Positions 44,482 to 53,910 of a stretch of 64,000 bases of DNA are shown in pieces (position 1 is the first letter of the stretch; the number at the start of each line of letters is the position of its first letter). Origin of the DNA: Desulfococcaceae bacterium (GTDB taxonomy: Bacteria; Desulfobacterota; Desulfobacteria; Desulfobacterales; Desulfosalsimonadaceae); NCBI GenBank assembly GCA_030145385.1, contig JAQYVU010000001.1, positions 1 through 64,000 on the forward strand, written 5' to 3'. Both the position numbers and the translations under genes were made by a program. The notes under the pieces are model-generated. The model saw nothing but the letters and a program-made list of their open reading frames with translations, did not search any database and was not told where the DNA came from.

Positions 44482-45927
44482 ATGGCAGAGGATATGACTG
44501 AACTGGAATTGCAATACCGAAAAAAGAGAATGGCACACTGGGACAGTTTGGCCGGCCCAAAAAATTTGCCGGACAGACCCGGTGCATTTTATCAAAAGCT
44601 ACTTCAAAAATATTATGGTTTAATGGTTTCCCCGGGAATGAGAGTCCTTGAAATAGGGTGCGGTAACGGGGATCTTCTGGCATCATTAAAGCCTGCATTT
44701 GGTGTTGGGATTGATTTTTCGTCTTCAATGATTGAAACCGCAAAGGCAAAGCATGCCGAATGTCGTTTTGTTCAGGCAGATATTCATGATTTTTCCGTTG
44801 ATCAACCGTTTGATGTAATTATTTTATCTGATCTGATAAATGATTTGTGGGATGTTCAGACGGTTTTTGAAAATATTGGCAGACTTTGCCATCCCGGAAC
44901 CCGAGTGGTTATCAATTTTTACAGTAATTTATGGCGAATCCCCCTGGCAATTGTCAAATCACTTGGCAAAGGTGCGGATTTATTGTCACAGAACTGGCTG
45001 GCACCGAATGATGTGATCAATCTGTTGCGACTGGCGGGTTTTGATGTAATCAGCAGTCAATCGAAAATACTGCTGCCCCTGTCATGGAAATTTCTGTCAG
45101 TTTTTTTTAATCGTTTTCTGGCGAATATCGTCCCATTCCGCTGGTTTTGCCTGACTAATTTTATCGTGGCACGTCCTGCAACGGATTTGGAGGCTTCGGT
45201 AAAAAAGCCACCATCGGTATCCGTGATTGTGGCAGCCCGAAATGAAGCCGGCAATATTGAAGATATCCTTCGTCGGGTACCGCCACTCGGCAGCCGGACA
45301 CAGATAGTGTTTGTCGAAGGGCATTCTTCGGACAACACCTATGAGACTATTGAAGATTTGATAAAACAACATCCGGAAAAAGATATCAGCGTGTACCGTC
45401 AGCCCGGAAGAGGGAAAGGCGACGCGGTGCGGCTGGGGTTTGAAAAGGCAGATGGTGATATTCTGATGATTTTAGATGCGGACATGACTGTTCCGCCGGA
45501 AGATCTGCCGCGATTTGTCGATGCTATCGCTTCCGGTAAAGGAGAATTCGTCAATGGCGTACGGCTGGTTTATCCTATGGAAGATCAGGCCATGCGGTTC
45601 TTTAATATTGTGGGCAATAAATTTTTTTCTATGGTCTTTTCCTGGCTGCTGGAACAGCCCATCAAAGACACCTTGTGCGGTACCAAGGTGATGTGGCGGG
45701 AGGATTATCGGCATCTTGCGGATAACCGGTCGTATTTTGGCGATTTTGATCCGTTCGGCGATTTTGATTTGCTATTTGGCGCGGCCAAGCTGAATCTGAA
45801 AATTGTGGAAATGCCGGTTCGTTACCGGTCACGGACCTACGGAGATACCAATATTGACCGGTGGCGGCATGGATGGATGCTTTTAAAAATGGTGGTTTTC
45901 GCGGCCCGTCGGATCAAATTTATATAA
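44482..45927 (+). CDS. Fusion of SAM methyltransferase and DPM1-like GT2 glycosyltransferase
   Basis: The first half (about 1-220) is a class I methyltransferase with the SAM motif VLEIGCGNGDLLASL and an acidic FVQADIHDF. The second half (about 245-480) is a GT2 domain of the polyprenyl-phosphate glycosyltransferase type. It carries VSVIVAARNEAGNIED, VEGHSSDNT, GRGKGDAVRLGF and the metal-binding ILDADMTVP. Relatives make dolichol- or undecaprenyl-phosphate-linked mannose or glucose, the donor type used by GT-C enzymes, which fits its place next to the TMTC-like array. The start is uncertain: ATG 44482 or 44494; the frame is open up to a TTG at 44404. Confidence 0.78.
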   Translation: MAEDMTELELQYRKKRMAHWDSLAGPKNLPDRPGAFYQKLLQKYYGLMVSPGMRVLEIGCGNGDLLASLKPAFGVGIDFSSSMIETAKAKHAECRFVQADIHDFSVDQPFDVIILSDLINDLWDVQTVFENIGRLCHPGTRVVINFYSNLWRIPLAIVKSLGKGADLLSQNWLAPNDVINLLRLAGFDVISSQSKILLPLSWKFLSVFFNRFLANIVPFRWFCLTNFIVARPATDLEASVKKPPSVSVIVAARNEAGNIEDILRRVPPLGSRTQIVFVEGHSSDNTYETIEDLIKQHPEKDISVYRQPGRGKGDAVRLGFEKADGDILMILDADMTVPPEDLPRFVDAIASGKGEFVNGVRLVYPMEDQAMRFFNIVGNKFFSMVFSWLLEQPIKDTLCGTKVMWREDYRHLADNRSYFGDFDPFGDFDLLFGAAKLNLKIVEMPVRYRSRTYGDTNIDRWRHGWMLLKMVVFAARRIKFI

Positions 45928-46058
45928 AGACCTTTCGCCCTGAGGATTTTTTCGCAGGCTGGATTGCTATTATGGCAAATGATTTTTTACCGTTAAATTA
46001 TGATGAACCGGTAAAAGGTCAAGAAACAGCCCGGTTGTCATTTTGGCATCTCTCCACT

Positions 46059-46093
46059 CGTCACTCCGGCATGCTTTTAGCCGGAACCCAGTA
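46059..46093. repeat. 'CGTCACTCCGGC...GCCGGAACCCAG' dispersed repeat
   Basis: CCGGC and GCCGG arms face each other around ATGCTTTTA. The whole resembles the CGTCATTCCGGC-type intergenic repeat known from many Desulfobacterota and related genomes. Only one copy is in the window. Confidence 0.5.
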
Positions 46094-46200
46094 TTTCCAA
46101 TATGCTCTGGCCTCCGCCTCCGCTGGGTGACGGATTAGTGATTTTGTAGCGGTATCAATGTTTGACGCCGAATTTTTGTTAACAAATGAAATTTAATCGT

Positions 46201-46237
46201 GGAGCGCAGCGACATCCTCATTCGATGTTAAACGTTT
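46201..46237. repeat. Inverted, degenerate copy of the GAACATCGAA-type repeat
   Basis: GGAGCGCAGCGACATC then CTCATTCGATGTTAAACG is the approximate reverse complement of part of 34455-34520 and of 37377-37430. The same family also covers the 3' end of paralogue C (38226-38260). Confidence 0.5.
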
Positions 46238-46514
46238 AAATCGACTCTTTTACGGATAAATGTAAGTGATGGATATTTATAATATAACTTAGTGCATATG
46301 GGGGTAAACCCTGCCCCTATGGTTATGGTGCGATAATTGTTGGCAAAATTATAATAAAATCATGGTCGGGGATGGGCAAAATTCCGGAATCGCCTTGTCC
46401 ATTTTACGGTGAGATTGATGATGTGTTTGTATATGTATTTATAACAAGTGATATTATAGATATAAAGCGTTTTCGAAAAATAATCATTGAGAAATACGTT
46501 AAAAGGTGAATTCG

Positions 46515-47771
46515 TTGATATTTAAATTTAAGAATCACGTTAAAGTCTTGCTATCAATACTGCTGATAGCTGCGTTGATAATCTCAGCCGCCATATTTTT
46601 TGATTATCAGCGTTTAAGTGGTCAATCTGTTATAAAAATTTCTACTTCCGCGCAATCTATCAAAGACTTTCCCTGGGATTTGGAATTATTGAGCCGACCA
46701 CCGAAAGTTAAATGGCTGGATAAAACAGGAAAAATTAAATCTTTTTATTATGAAGGATTGCCGTATAAAGATAAAAAGACTGATATTTTCGCATATTATG
46801 CGACACCGGGGTCCATTACTGGGGATTTATCAAAAGACAAAAACTTGCCGGGCATTGTCATTGTGCATGGCGGTTGTCAAGCAGCAAGTGAATCCGTTGT
46901 AAATCTGTGGGCCCAAAGAGGGTATGCCGCAATTTCAATGGATTTGGATGGACATGGGCCAGATCTCCTAAGATTGGCGAATGGTGGACCTCTTGCAGAA
47001 ACGTATATGAGTTATGACTGGAATTACCATGCAGTTGCGAAAATAATTCTGGCGCATTCCCTGATTCTTAGTTTTCCAGAAGTTGACAGGAACAAAACCG
47101 CCATTATCGGACTTTCTGTAGGGGGGCACTTAACCTGCATTGCGGCAGGAATTGATGATCGGTTCAAGGCTGCAGCTTCTGTTTATGGAACTGGATTTAT
47201 TTATGAAAAAGGGTTTTTTGAAGAATGGTATGAGAAACGTCTTACAGTGGAAGAACAGCGTTTGTGGCGGGATTTGATTGATCCTTCAAATTATTTGGGA
47301 CACATAAAATGCCCTTTTTTATTTGCGGGAAATCCGAATGATAAATTTTATCCACTTGAAATTCGTATTAAATCCTATGATCTCTTGAACTGTCCTTTTT
47401 ATTTTTTTATTAATCCAGACCTGCCACATAGCAATATCGGGCACTCGCTATGTATACTTGAATCTTTTTTGGATCAATATTTGAAAGCCAGCCCTTCTCT
47501 GCCGGTTTTGCAACAACCCGAGAGAAAAGGAGATAAGTTATACGTCAGGTCATTTGGTTTGCAGAAGAATCATCCTGCATATGTGTATTTCACAACAGAT
47601 GCCGGCCCATCTGATGGCCGCAAGTGGCAAGTATATCCCGCCCGAATTGATCAAGACGGCATTGTTGCAGACTTACCACCCGAAAATACAATCGCTTGTT
47701 TTGTAAATTATCTACTGATTTCCAGCAAAGTACTGATTATGAATAATTCTTTTTACACTGAGACCAGATAA
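46515..47771 (+). CDS. Membrane-anchored alpha/beta hydrolase
   Basis: This protein of about 418 residues has an N-terminal membrane anchor (about 8-28) and a dienelactone-hydrolase-like domain. VIVHGGC gives the oxyanion loop, the nucleophile is about Ser201 in GLSVGGH, the acid is about Asp276 in NPNDKFYP, and the histidine is about H305 in LPHSNIGH. A beta-rich C-terminal extension follows (about 330-418). It probably acts outside the inner membrane as an esterase, deacylase or acyl transferase on a glycan or lipid; substrate unknown. The TTG at 46515 is preferred because AAAAGGTG lies 6 nt upstream; a GTG at 46506 overlaps that site. The acyltransferase gene follows after 21 bp. Confidence 0.7.
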   Translation: MIFKFKNHVKVLLSILLIAALIISAAIFFDYQRLSGQSVIKISTSAQSIKDFPWDLELLSRPPKVKWLDKTGKIKSFYYEGLPYKDKKTDIFAYYATPGSITGDLSKDKNLPGIVIVHGGCQAASESVVNLWAQRGYAAISMDLDGHGPDLLRLANGGPLAETYMSYDWNYHAVAKIILAHSLILSFPEVDRNKTAIIGLSVGGHLTCIAAGIDDRFKAAASVYGTGFIYEKGFFEEWYEKRLTVEEQRLWRDLIDPSNYLGHIKCPFLFAGNPNDKFYPLEIRIKSYDLLNCPFYFFINPDLPHSNIGHSLCILESFLDQYLKASPSLPVLQQPERKGDKLYVRSFGLQKNHPAYVYFTTDAGPSDGRKWQVYPARIDQDGIVADLPPENTIACFVNYLLISSKVLIMNNSFYTETR

Positions 47772-47792
47772 CGCAATGAAACAGTATATATT

Positions 47793-48356
47793 ATGATCAT
47801 TCGATTTATAAAAAAATATCGCACGCGTATTTTTCATCTATGGATTGAAGAGTTCTTCGGCTGGATCGTTCGGTCATTGCCCGGATTGTTCGGCATGGTT
47901 CTTCGTTGGGGGCTTTACCGGATGCTATTTGCAGAATTAAAATCATTTTGTACGATTTATCCCAGTGTTTATTTGAGCCATACCTATGGAATGAAGGTTG
48001 GGAGATCTTTTTCCCCGAATTCCGGTGTCCTGATCGACGCCAGAGGCGGGATCGACATTGGCGATTATGTCATGGTCGGTCCCTATGCGGTGATTGTGTC
48101 GTCCAATCACGCGTTTCGTCAGACCGACGCGCCAATGGCGACTGTGGATCATGTCATGGCACCGGTGAAAATCGGTAATGATGTTTGGATTGGTGCCCAT
48201 GCGGTTATTACTGCAGGTGTGACCATTGGCAATGGTGTAGTGGTGGCTGCTGGAGCTGTGGTAACAAAAGATGTTGTGGACTTTCAGATTGTTGGCGGAG
48301 TGCCGGCCCGGGTTATTGGAGGCAGGTCCATCTGCAACAGAAAATCAACTGATTAA
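47793..48356 (+). CDS. Hexapeptide-repeat acyltransferase (WcaF/maltose acetyltransferase type)
   Basis: This 187-residue protein has a short hydrophobic N-terminus and a left-handed beta-helix (about 65-180) built from hexapeptides such as [10 protein letters not shown] and [34 protein letters not shown] closes the helix. The His in [13 protein letters not shown] is the likely catalytic base. Relatives acetylate exopolysaccharide or O-antigen sugars with acetyl-CoA in the cytoplasm. Located just after the hydrolase and before the first MBOAT/SGNH pair (opposite strand), it fits a glycan acetylation cluster. Confidence 0.85.
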   Translation: MIIRFIKKYRTRIFHLWIEEFFGWIVRSLPGLFGMVLRWGLYRMLFAELKSFCTIYPSVYLSHTYGMKVGRSFSPNSGVLIDARGGIDIGDYVMVGPYAVIVSSNHAFRQTDAPMATVDHVMAPVKIGNDVWIGAHAVITAGVTIGNGVVVAAGAVVTKDVVDFQIVGGVPARVIGGRSICNRKSTD

Positions 48357-48435
48357 GGATTTGTAACATCGCAAAAAGTCAGGGCAAAGAACGGCATCTG
48401 ATAATTTGATGGCTTTGTTTGCAACGATATCCCTT

Positions 48436-49506
48436 TTATTCTATGAAATTTAAATCGATTAATTCATTGATCAGTGATTTTGTAAAACCAGGTGTATCTC
48501 TAAAATCAAGGTGTGCGCCATCAGGACAATAATATTGATTGAGGCTTTTTTTATCAAAAAAATGTATCATTTCAACAGAAGAATCTTTTTTCAATCGATC
48601 CCAAAACAAATTTTTTGGGTATTCTGCAGCCATTTGCTTTGAAATGGGAAAATGCACAAAGACGACTTTTCCTCCTCTATCGTTGATCCTCTTTGCAAGA
48701 CTTACGACTGCCTCGGCTTCATAAAGCCATTGATCTTCAACTTTAAGGGGTACCACCCAGGGTTTATTGTAAGTACTGATAGAGAAATTATTTTTAGCGT
48801 CAAACTGCTTTCTGTACTTTGATTCCAGAAAATTAAATATAGCGAGTCTATCATTTTTCTTGTTTCTATTATATTTTGTAAAATCAGCATAGTAATCTCT
48901 TCTTGAATCCATAATAACATGTTGAGGTGTTGGAAAAGCGTGATTAATTACCAAATTTTCTAAAATATTATAAAGATTTAAATTCGGATTCATGATTACG
49001 AGTTTTTCCTGGAAAAAAGTACTTATTTGTCGATTTATTTGCGCATTCAAATTGTAATTTTTATATAAATATTCTATGTATTCCTGTTGGGTCCCCCAGT
49101 TTTTTTTAAAGAAATCCTCAGTAGACATTTCACAAATAATGATGCCGTTAAAATCGGTATTAACCGCCAGGTCATTTAATACGGCCACAGGGCTTGCGCC
49201 GGCAGCAATAGCCAATTGAAATATTTGATAGTCCGGGCATATAGTATTAAAAGTATCTATTGAAAATCCAACTTGTATATGGGACTTGCCGAGCAGTAAA
49301 ACCGTTTTCGGGTTCTTGAAATTTATTTTACTTCTTTCTATTGCCCAAAGTGCTTTATCATCGATAACTTTCGGGACATGGCCTGCTTTACGCCAAAAAA
49401 ATTCAACCAGAAACATAATAATAACAATTAAAAAAATAGTTCCGCACCAGGTTAAGATCCAATTTTTTTTTGAATTCTTTTTAAAACTGGAAATAAATGA
49501 ACGCAT
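48436..49506 (-). CDS. SGNH-like membrane-anchored protein, MBOAT partner 1
   Basis: This 356-residue protein has one N-terminal membrane anchor (about 19-36) and an extracytoplasmic SGNH-type domain. The candidate nucleophile is Ser75 in VLLLGKSHIQVG and the candidate Asp/His pair is D329/H332 in CPDGAHLDF. Its start overlaps the MBOAT gene stop by 26 bp, the usual arrangement for an O-acyltransferase and its periplasmic partner, as with AlgI and AlgJ/AlgX. The MBOAT would pass an acyl group across the membrane and this protein would place it on a glycan. The acceptor is unknown. Confidence 0.7.
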   Translation of the reverse strand: MRSFISSFKKNSKKNWILTWCGTIFLIVIIMFLVEFFWRKAGHVPKVIDDKALWAIERSKINFKNPKTVLLLGKSHIQVGFSIDTFNTICPDYQIFQLAIAAGASPVAVLNDLAVNTDFNGIIICEMSTEDFFKKNWGTQQEYIEYLYKNYNLNAQINRQISTFFQEKLVIMNPNLNLYNILENLVINHAFPTPQHVIMDSRRDYYADFTKYNRNKKNDRLAIFNFLESKYRKQFDAKNNFSISTYNKPWVVPLKVEDQWLYEAEAVVSLAKRINDRGGKVVFVHFPISKQMAAEYPKNLFWDRLKKDSSVEMIHFFDKKSLNQYYCPDGAHLDFRDTPGFTKSLINELIDLNFIE

Positions 49507-50902
49507 GATGCTCTCCAGATAAAAATATTATCAAAATTAGAACCGTTGAAAAAATAACCGACCTTAATGACCAATGCATTGAAAGGGTGATTTCTTTTAA
49601 AGACCGGTCTCTCATTATCCAATGAGTAATCAAAATTAATGCAATCATCGTAAAGGATGTAATCATATCATATGTGCTTAATAGATTGACGCCCTGTCCG
49701 TTGCCGCCTGCCATGGATTTTATTATGCTAAAAGCCTGTTTGAAATTATGAGACCTGAAAAATACCCAGGTAAAACAAACCAATATAAATGTAAAGCTGG
49801 ATAGTAATATTTTAACCGGAGATAGACTCCATATTGTTGAGGATGGAATTATTTTTTTTAAAACGCGTTCAATGATTAAATAAAATCCATGAAAACATCC
49901 CCATGCCACAAACGTCCATGAAGCCCCATGCCATAGACCTCCCAAAAACATCGTTGCCATGATGTTATTATAAGTTCGGAAAGTACCTTTTCTGTTGCCG
50001 CCTAATGAAATATAAAGATAATCCCTGAGCCAGCTTGATAATGAAATATGCCACCGTTTCCAGAAATCAGCAAAGCCTATTGCGGCATATGGATATTTAA
50101 AATTATCTGGGAGAACAAATCCAAGACATAAAGCAACGCCAATCGCGCAAGTCGAATACCCTGCAAAATCACAAAAGATTTGTCCGGAAAAAGCTAATGT
50201 CCCTGCCCAGGCAGTTATTGTATTCGGAATATTCGCGTTATCGTAGACTTTTTCCGCAACGGGTGCAAGCAACCCATCCGCAACCACAACTTTTTGAAAC
50301 AAACCAAGTAAAAATAACGATGCACCCCATCCGATCATTTCAAAGTCGGGTTTTTTGGGCCATTTACATTGCGGAAGGAATGTTGTTGCCCTTACGATTG
50401 GCCCGGCAACAAGTTGCGGGAAAAAAGTGACATAAAGGGCAAAGTCTAAAAAGGAACCGGCTGGATTTAGTTTATTTCTATAAATATCATTCGTATATGA
50501 TAGGGTTTGAAATGTATAAAAAGAAATGCCCACCGGTAAAACAATATCGGGCATAGCAGGATGAAAGGTAATACCAAAAACAGACAAAAGATTTATAAAA
50601 TTATCTAAGAGAAATTCAGAATATTTAAAAAATGATAATAGTCCGAGATTGGTAAGCAGGCTTAAAAAAAGAAATGATCGTTTGATGATTTTTTTTTCGG
50701 TGTTATAAATTTTTTTTGCGGAAAACCAGTCAACAATAGTCGAAATCCATATCAAAAAAACAAAAACCGGATTCCATGCTGAATAAAATAAATAGCTTGC
50801 AATCAGCAAATTAAATTTTTTGACTTTCCACTTTAATGGTAAATAATGAAGAAATAACAAAATTACAAAAAAGAGGATGAAGGTATATGAATTAAATAGC
50901 AT
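49481..50902 (-). CDS. MBOAT O-acyltransferase 1 (AlgI-like)
   Basis: This 473-residue polytopic protein belongs to the MBOAT family. It begins MLFNSYTFILFFVILLF. It has the conserved PVGISFYTFQTLSY and FFPQLVAGPIVR segments, then FWKRWHISLSSWLRDYLYI, and the active-site histidine (about H324) in GGLWHGASW. AlgI-type members move acetyl groups across the inner membrane for polysaccharide O-acetylation. The downstream SGNH gene overlaps it by 26 bp. A second MBOAT/SGNH pair with the same order lies at 59450-62396. Confidence 0.92.
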   Translation of the reverse strand: MLFNSYTFILFFVILLFLHYLPLKWKVKKFNLLIASYLFYSAWNPVFVFLIWISTIVDWFSAKKIYNTEKKIIKRSFLFLSLLTNLGLLSFFKYSEFLLDNFINLLSVFGITFHPAMPDIVLPVGISFYTFQTLSYTNDIYRNKLNPAGSFLDFALYVTFFPQLVAGPIVRATTFLPQCKWPKKPDFEMIGWGASLFLLGLFQKVVVADGLLAPVAEKVYDNANIPNTITAWAGTLAFSGQIFCDFAGYSTCAIGVALCLGFVLPDNFKYPYAAIGFADFWKRWHISLSSWLRDYLYISLGGNRKGTFRTYNNIMATMFLGGLWHGASWTFVAWGCFHGFYLIIERVLKKIIPSSTIWSLSPVKILLSSFTFILVCFTWVFFRSHNFKQAFSIIKSMAGGNGQGVNLLSTYDMITSFTMIALILITHWIMRDRSLKEITLSMHWSLRSVIFSTVLILIIFLSGEHHAFIYFQF

Positions 50903-50974
50903 AAATTTCTTTTATCGGCAGAGGGTCAGCTTATTTAGTGAGTGAACGAAAGATCCCACACCTGTGAATTTTCT

Positions 50975-51059
50975 GTCATTGCGAGGGAGGCACGACCGAA
51001 GCAATCCCATCAATGACAGGAGATTACTTCGTCATTCGTTCCTCACTCCTCGTAATGAC
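50975..51059. repeat. 'GTCATTGCGAG' dispersed palindromic repeat
   Basis: GTCATTGCGAGG at 50975 faces CTCGTAATGAC at 51049-51059, with GAAGCAATC and GATTACTTCGTC near the centre. This is the imperfect palindrome family GTCATTGCGAGGAGCG, which is common in Desulfobacterota and other genomes. It fills most of the gap between MBOAT 1 and the GT-C/TPR gene. Confidence 0.65.
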
Positions 51060-51089
51060 ACCCTATATCATGGAGTTTCCGTTCAGCGA

Positions 51090-53387
51090 CTATTGATGGT
51101 TTTTGATAGTTTCCTGGTAATATATTGAATTTCTAATGTTTTCCAAGACCAGGTCGGTTTTGATTTTTTCCCACTTATTGTACCCTTTCTCCAAAGCACG
51201 ATCCAGCCATTCAATCGCTTTTTCCTGATCATTCTGGATGGCGAATAGGCAGGCGATATTGTAATAAATATCGGCATTGTTGGGCTGAAGTTTTATCATG
51301 GGGCCGGACAGCAGGGATATGGCGTCCGTATACCTTTTCTCTTTAATATAAATCATTGTCAGTCGGTTGAGCGTCTGAAAAGCGTCCGGTTGCAATGCCA
51401 GGCTTTTCTGATAGGCGTGCGCCGCTTTTTTGAGATTATTATTTTGTTCAAAAAGCAATCCCATCTTATAATAAAGCAAAACGTTTTCAGGCTGTTGAAT
51501 AATTTTTTTCTCTAATTCCGAGACCGCTTCAGTCAATGATTTTTCAGCAAACTTTTTTTTATCCACAAAGCATTGGGCGGTATGATTCTGGTAGGTGATT
51601 GAATCAACCATTGTCATGTTATTTTTTATATATCCTGCAAGGGCGTCTTGGGATCCCCCAAAATTATACCATGGGCCATAAAAACTATATTTTTCACCTT
51701 TCAGATTGAACCTGATTTTTGATTTTTCGTTGATGGTATTTAAGGCCGGTGTGTTGTCAAACACAAAAGCAATAGCCGGGTTTCGTTTGGATGCCAGCAT
51801 TTTATCGATCATTGTTTTGTAATGTTTAACCATCCTTTCATCCGGTGGATTCAGAAAAGATTGTTCAATAGAAGGTCTTCTTTCTGCGATCATGTAAACC
51901 ATGGGGGTCAGGATATATGAGATGATAAAATCATCATCGTTTGAATAGGTAGCCGTATTTTTTGTGATCCAGTCATTGATCTGTTTATAGATACCATTGG
52001 TGTGGATCCCTTTGAGAAAGCCCTCGGTTATCTCTGCATTGGCATCTTTGGGTTTGACATCACAATAGGTGAAATTCCAGTCAGACCAGGCAGTGGTGTA
52101 ATAGAAAGGGGCGAAAGCAACCACCAGAATGATTAATTTGAATGCATTTGAGCGCAGCTTGATCTGTTCGAGATTGATAATGACAATCGTGAGGGCTGTA
52201 ACAGTGGGTATGGCACAGTGCAGAATTAAAATCGCGCCAAACGTTGAAAAAGTCGCGGCCGGAATAAATAATAGGGTGGCAGGGAGCATTAACAAGATTG
52301 CCAGTTCTTCGTTTGGCTTGATCTCATGTTTGAATAAAAATTGTTTTGTGAGAATATGTACCCAGAAAAACAGATGAAATGATATCAGCATGCCGGCAAA
52401 CCACATAGGGCGGCTGTACCAGTCCTTCCAGTAAGGATAGATGATGCCGAAAAGTGATGTGTCAATAATCCAGAAGGCCAAAATCGATAAAAATATTAAG
52501 TAGATAATCTTATGGGGTTTAAACGTTCGGAGAACCATGAGAAAAGCAGAAGCGAGAATGAACATTATCATGGTATATGACAGCACGGTCCAATTAATTC
52601 TGATAAATTCGGATGAGTATGAGGGATACTCTGTGATCATTTTTAAGGAGGTTAACACCGAATGAATAAAATCAATGTTGTATATCATTAAAAAAACAGC
52701 CCAGAATGAGAAAAATGGGACAAGAACCAGAGCGAGGTCTTTGAATTGGAATTTTATCTGTTTGAAGTGAAAAAATTTTGCAAACAGATATAAGCCAATG
52801 GGTGCTGCAATGATCGGGCTTAAGTGCAGGAGACTCAGGCTGATTAACCATAGGCAAATGCCGGAAAAAAGAAACAGTAATAATTTGATAATGGAATTTT
52901 TGGCGCGGACCCCAAATAAAAGAAAGGCGATATGCAAGACAACAAACAGATGAGGGTAAGTATAATAATTTAAATTGGATGTGGCACCCAACGGGTCTAA
53001 GCCGGTAAACGCAAAAATGCTGAAAATAAACGGCAGATACCAGTACTGTTTGTTAAATCGATAAAGTGATGATCCGAAGATGAACAATGAAATAAGCGTA
53101 AGAAAAAACTGTAATTTTCTGAAACCAAGCAGTGTGATATCCGGACATACGTCAAAAATCAGTTTATTGAGCAAACGGTAATTTCTGAGCGCGCCGTTAG
53201 GTGTATCATGAATGAAATGATCTCCGGACGAAAGCCTCCAGCCCTCAATCATATGGTAGCTTTCATCCATGAAAGTAAAGCCGTACTGAAGTTTAACCCA
53301 TCCCAAAACGGCAATAATACCAAAGATTATGATTCCGGCCACAAAAATATAAAATTGATGGTCTGTTTTTTTTATTGTCTCATTCAT
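51090..53387 (-). CDS. GT-C-like membrane protein with TPR tail
   Basis: This 765-residue protein has about eleven membrane segments (12-440), an extracytoplasmic domain and a C-terminal TPR region (about 600-765). The first loop carries an acidic pair, D41-E42, in TFMDESYHMIEGW, as in GT-C glycosyltransferases that use polyprenyl-phosphate sugars. It is not a member of the TMTC-like array. Its last 60 residues are, however, the same end module (NIACLFAIQNDQEKAIEWLD, then GYNKWEKIKTDLVLENIR) found on paralogues A and B and on SGNH 2. A lipid-linked-sugar transferase role is inferred. Confidence 0.68.
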   Translation of the reverse strand: MNETIKKTDHQFYIFVAGIIIFGIIAVLGWVKLQYGFTFMDESYHMIEGWRLSSGDHFIHDTPNGALRNYRLLNKLIFDVCPDITLLGFRKLQFFLTLISLFIFGSSLYRFNKQYWYLPFIFSIFAFTGLDPLGATSNLNYYTYPHLFVVLHIAFLLFGVRAKNSIIKLLLFLFSGICLWLISLSLLHLSPIIAAPIGLYLFAKFFHFKQIKFQFKDLALVLVPFFSFWAVFLMIYNIDFIHSVLTSLKMITEYPSYSSEFIRINWTVLSYTMIMFILASAFLMVLRTFKPHKIIYLIFLSILAFWIIDTSLFGIIYPYWKDWYSRPMWFAGMLISFHLFFWVHILTKQFLFKHEIKPNEELAILLMLPATLLFIPAATFSTFGAILILHCAIPTVTALTIVIINLEQIKLRSNAFKLIILVVAFAPFYYTTAWSDWNFTYCDVKPKDANAEITEGFLKGIHTNGIYKQINDWITKNTATYSNDDDFIISYILTPMVYMIAERRPSIEQSFLNPPDERMVKHYKTMIDKMLASKRNPAIAFVFDNTPALNTINEKSKIRFNLKGEKYSFYGPWYNFGGSQDALAGYIKNNMTMVDSITYQNHTAQCFVDKKKFAEKSLTEAVSELEKKIIQQPENVLLYYKMGLLFEQNNNLKKAAHAYQKSLALQPDAFQTLNRLTMIYIKEKRYTDAISLLSGPMIKLQPNNADIYYNIACLFAIQNDQEKAIEWLDRALEKGYNKWEKIKTDLVLENIRNSIYYQETIKNHQ

Positions 53388-53910
53388 TTATAGTCAGCTC
53401 ATTTGATAATATAAGTTTGATCGGTAAAAATGATCGAGCTAATATTGATGGTTTTGTAAAAAGTCAAAATTTCGAAATTTCAGGTTAGTAACTTACTGAT
53501 ATCGTTGATTTTAAATTTCGAAAATCATGTTTTCTGACTTTTTACGAAGCCATCAATATTGCACCGTCATAGTAAATTGTTGATGGCAAAAATTTAAATA
53601 TTTTCGATGTCTCACAGCCGATGTCAAGTAGTCTGAAATTTTGATTGGGATGGATAAACTTATCCCAAATATTCAGCATGTATTTATTTTGCGGTCTTAA
53701 TAAACAGACAAATAATTAAGAAAATAAAGAATGAAGGAATAGATGACTGACAGGCCAAAACCGAATGTAGGCCTTTGCTTGTTTCATCTTTATCGCTGAT
53801 CACAGAAATCATATAATAATCAGTCGTATTCTGAATCGATTATTTTGAGACAGATCATAGAGATGGTAGTGACTTAAAACAAATCTTGATTTCGAAATAT
53901 GAGAAGCACT
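53388..53910. other. Non-coding gap holding a MITE-like element
   Basis: These 523 bp between the GT-C/TPR gene and the AT-rich cassette contain no supported gene. A 120-bp inverted-repeat element is listed separately; the remainder is AT-rich with nothing recognised. Confidence 0.55.
53441..53560. mobile_element. MITE-like element with 29-bp terminal inverted repeats
   Basis: AATATTGATGGTTTTGTAAA with AAGTCAAAA (53441-53469) is inverted at 53532-53560 with three mismatches. Inner arms around AAATTTCGAAA add a second inverted pair. There is no coding capacity, so a transposase would have to act in trans. No target-site duplication is obvious. Confidence 0.6.

Larger units (their letters stand above)
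45928..46514. other. Intergenic region with two dispersed repeats
   Basis: These 587 bp contain no supported gene; a plus-strand frame at 45861-46130 is a shadow running out of the GT2 gene. A CGTCACTCCGGC-type hairpin repeat and an inverted copy of the GAACATCGAA-type repeat are listed separately. Confidence 0.55.

Noticed and set aside
45861-46130. 89-residue plus-strand frame after the GT2 gene
   Set aside because: It overlaps the GT2 end in another frame and covers a known dispersed repeat.
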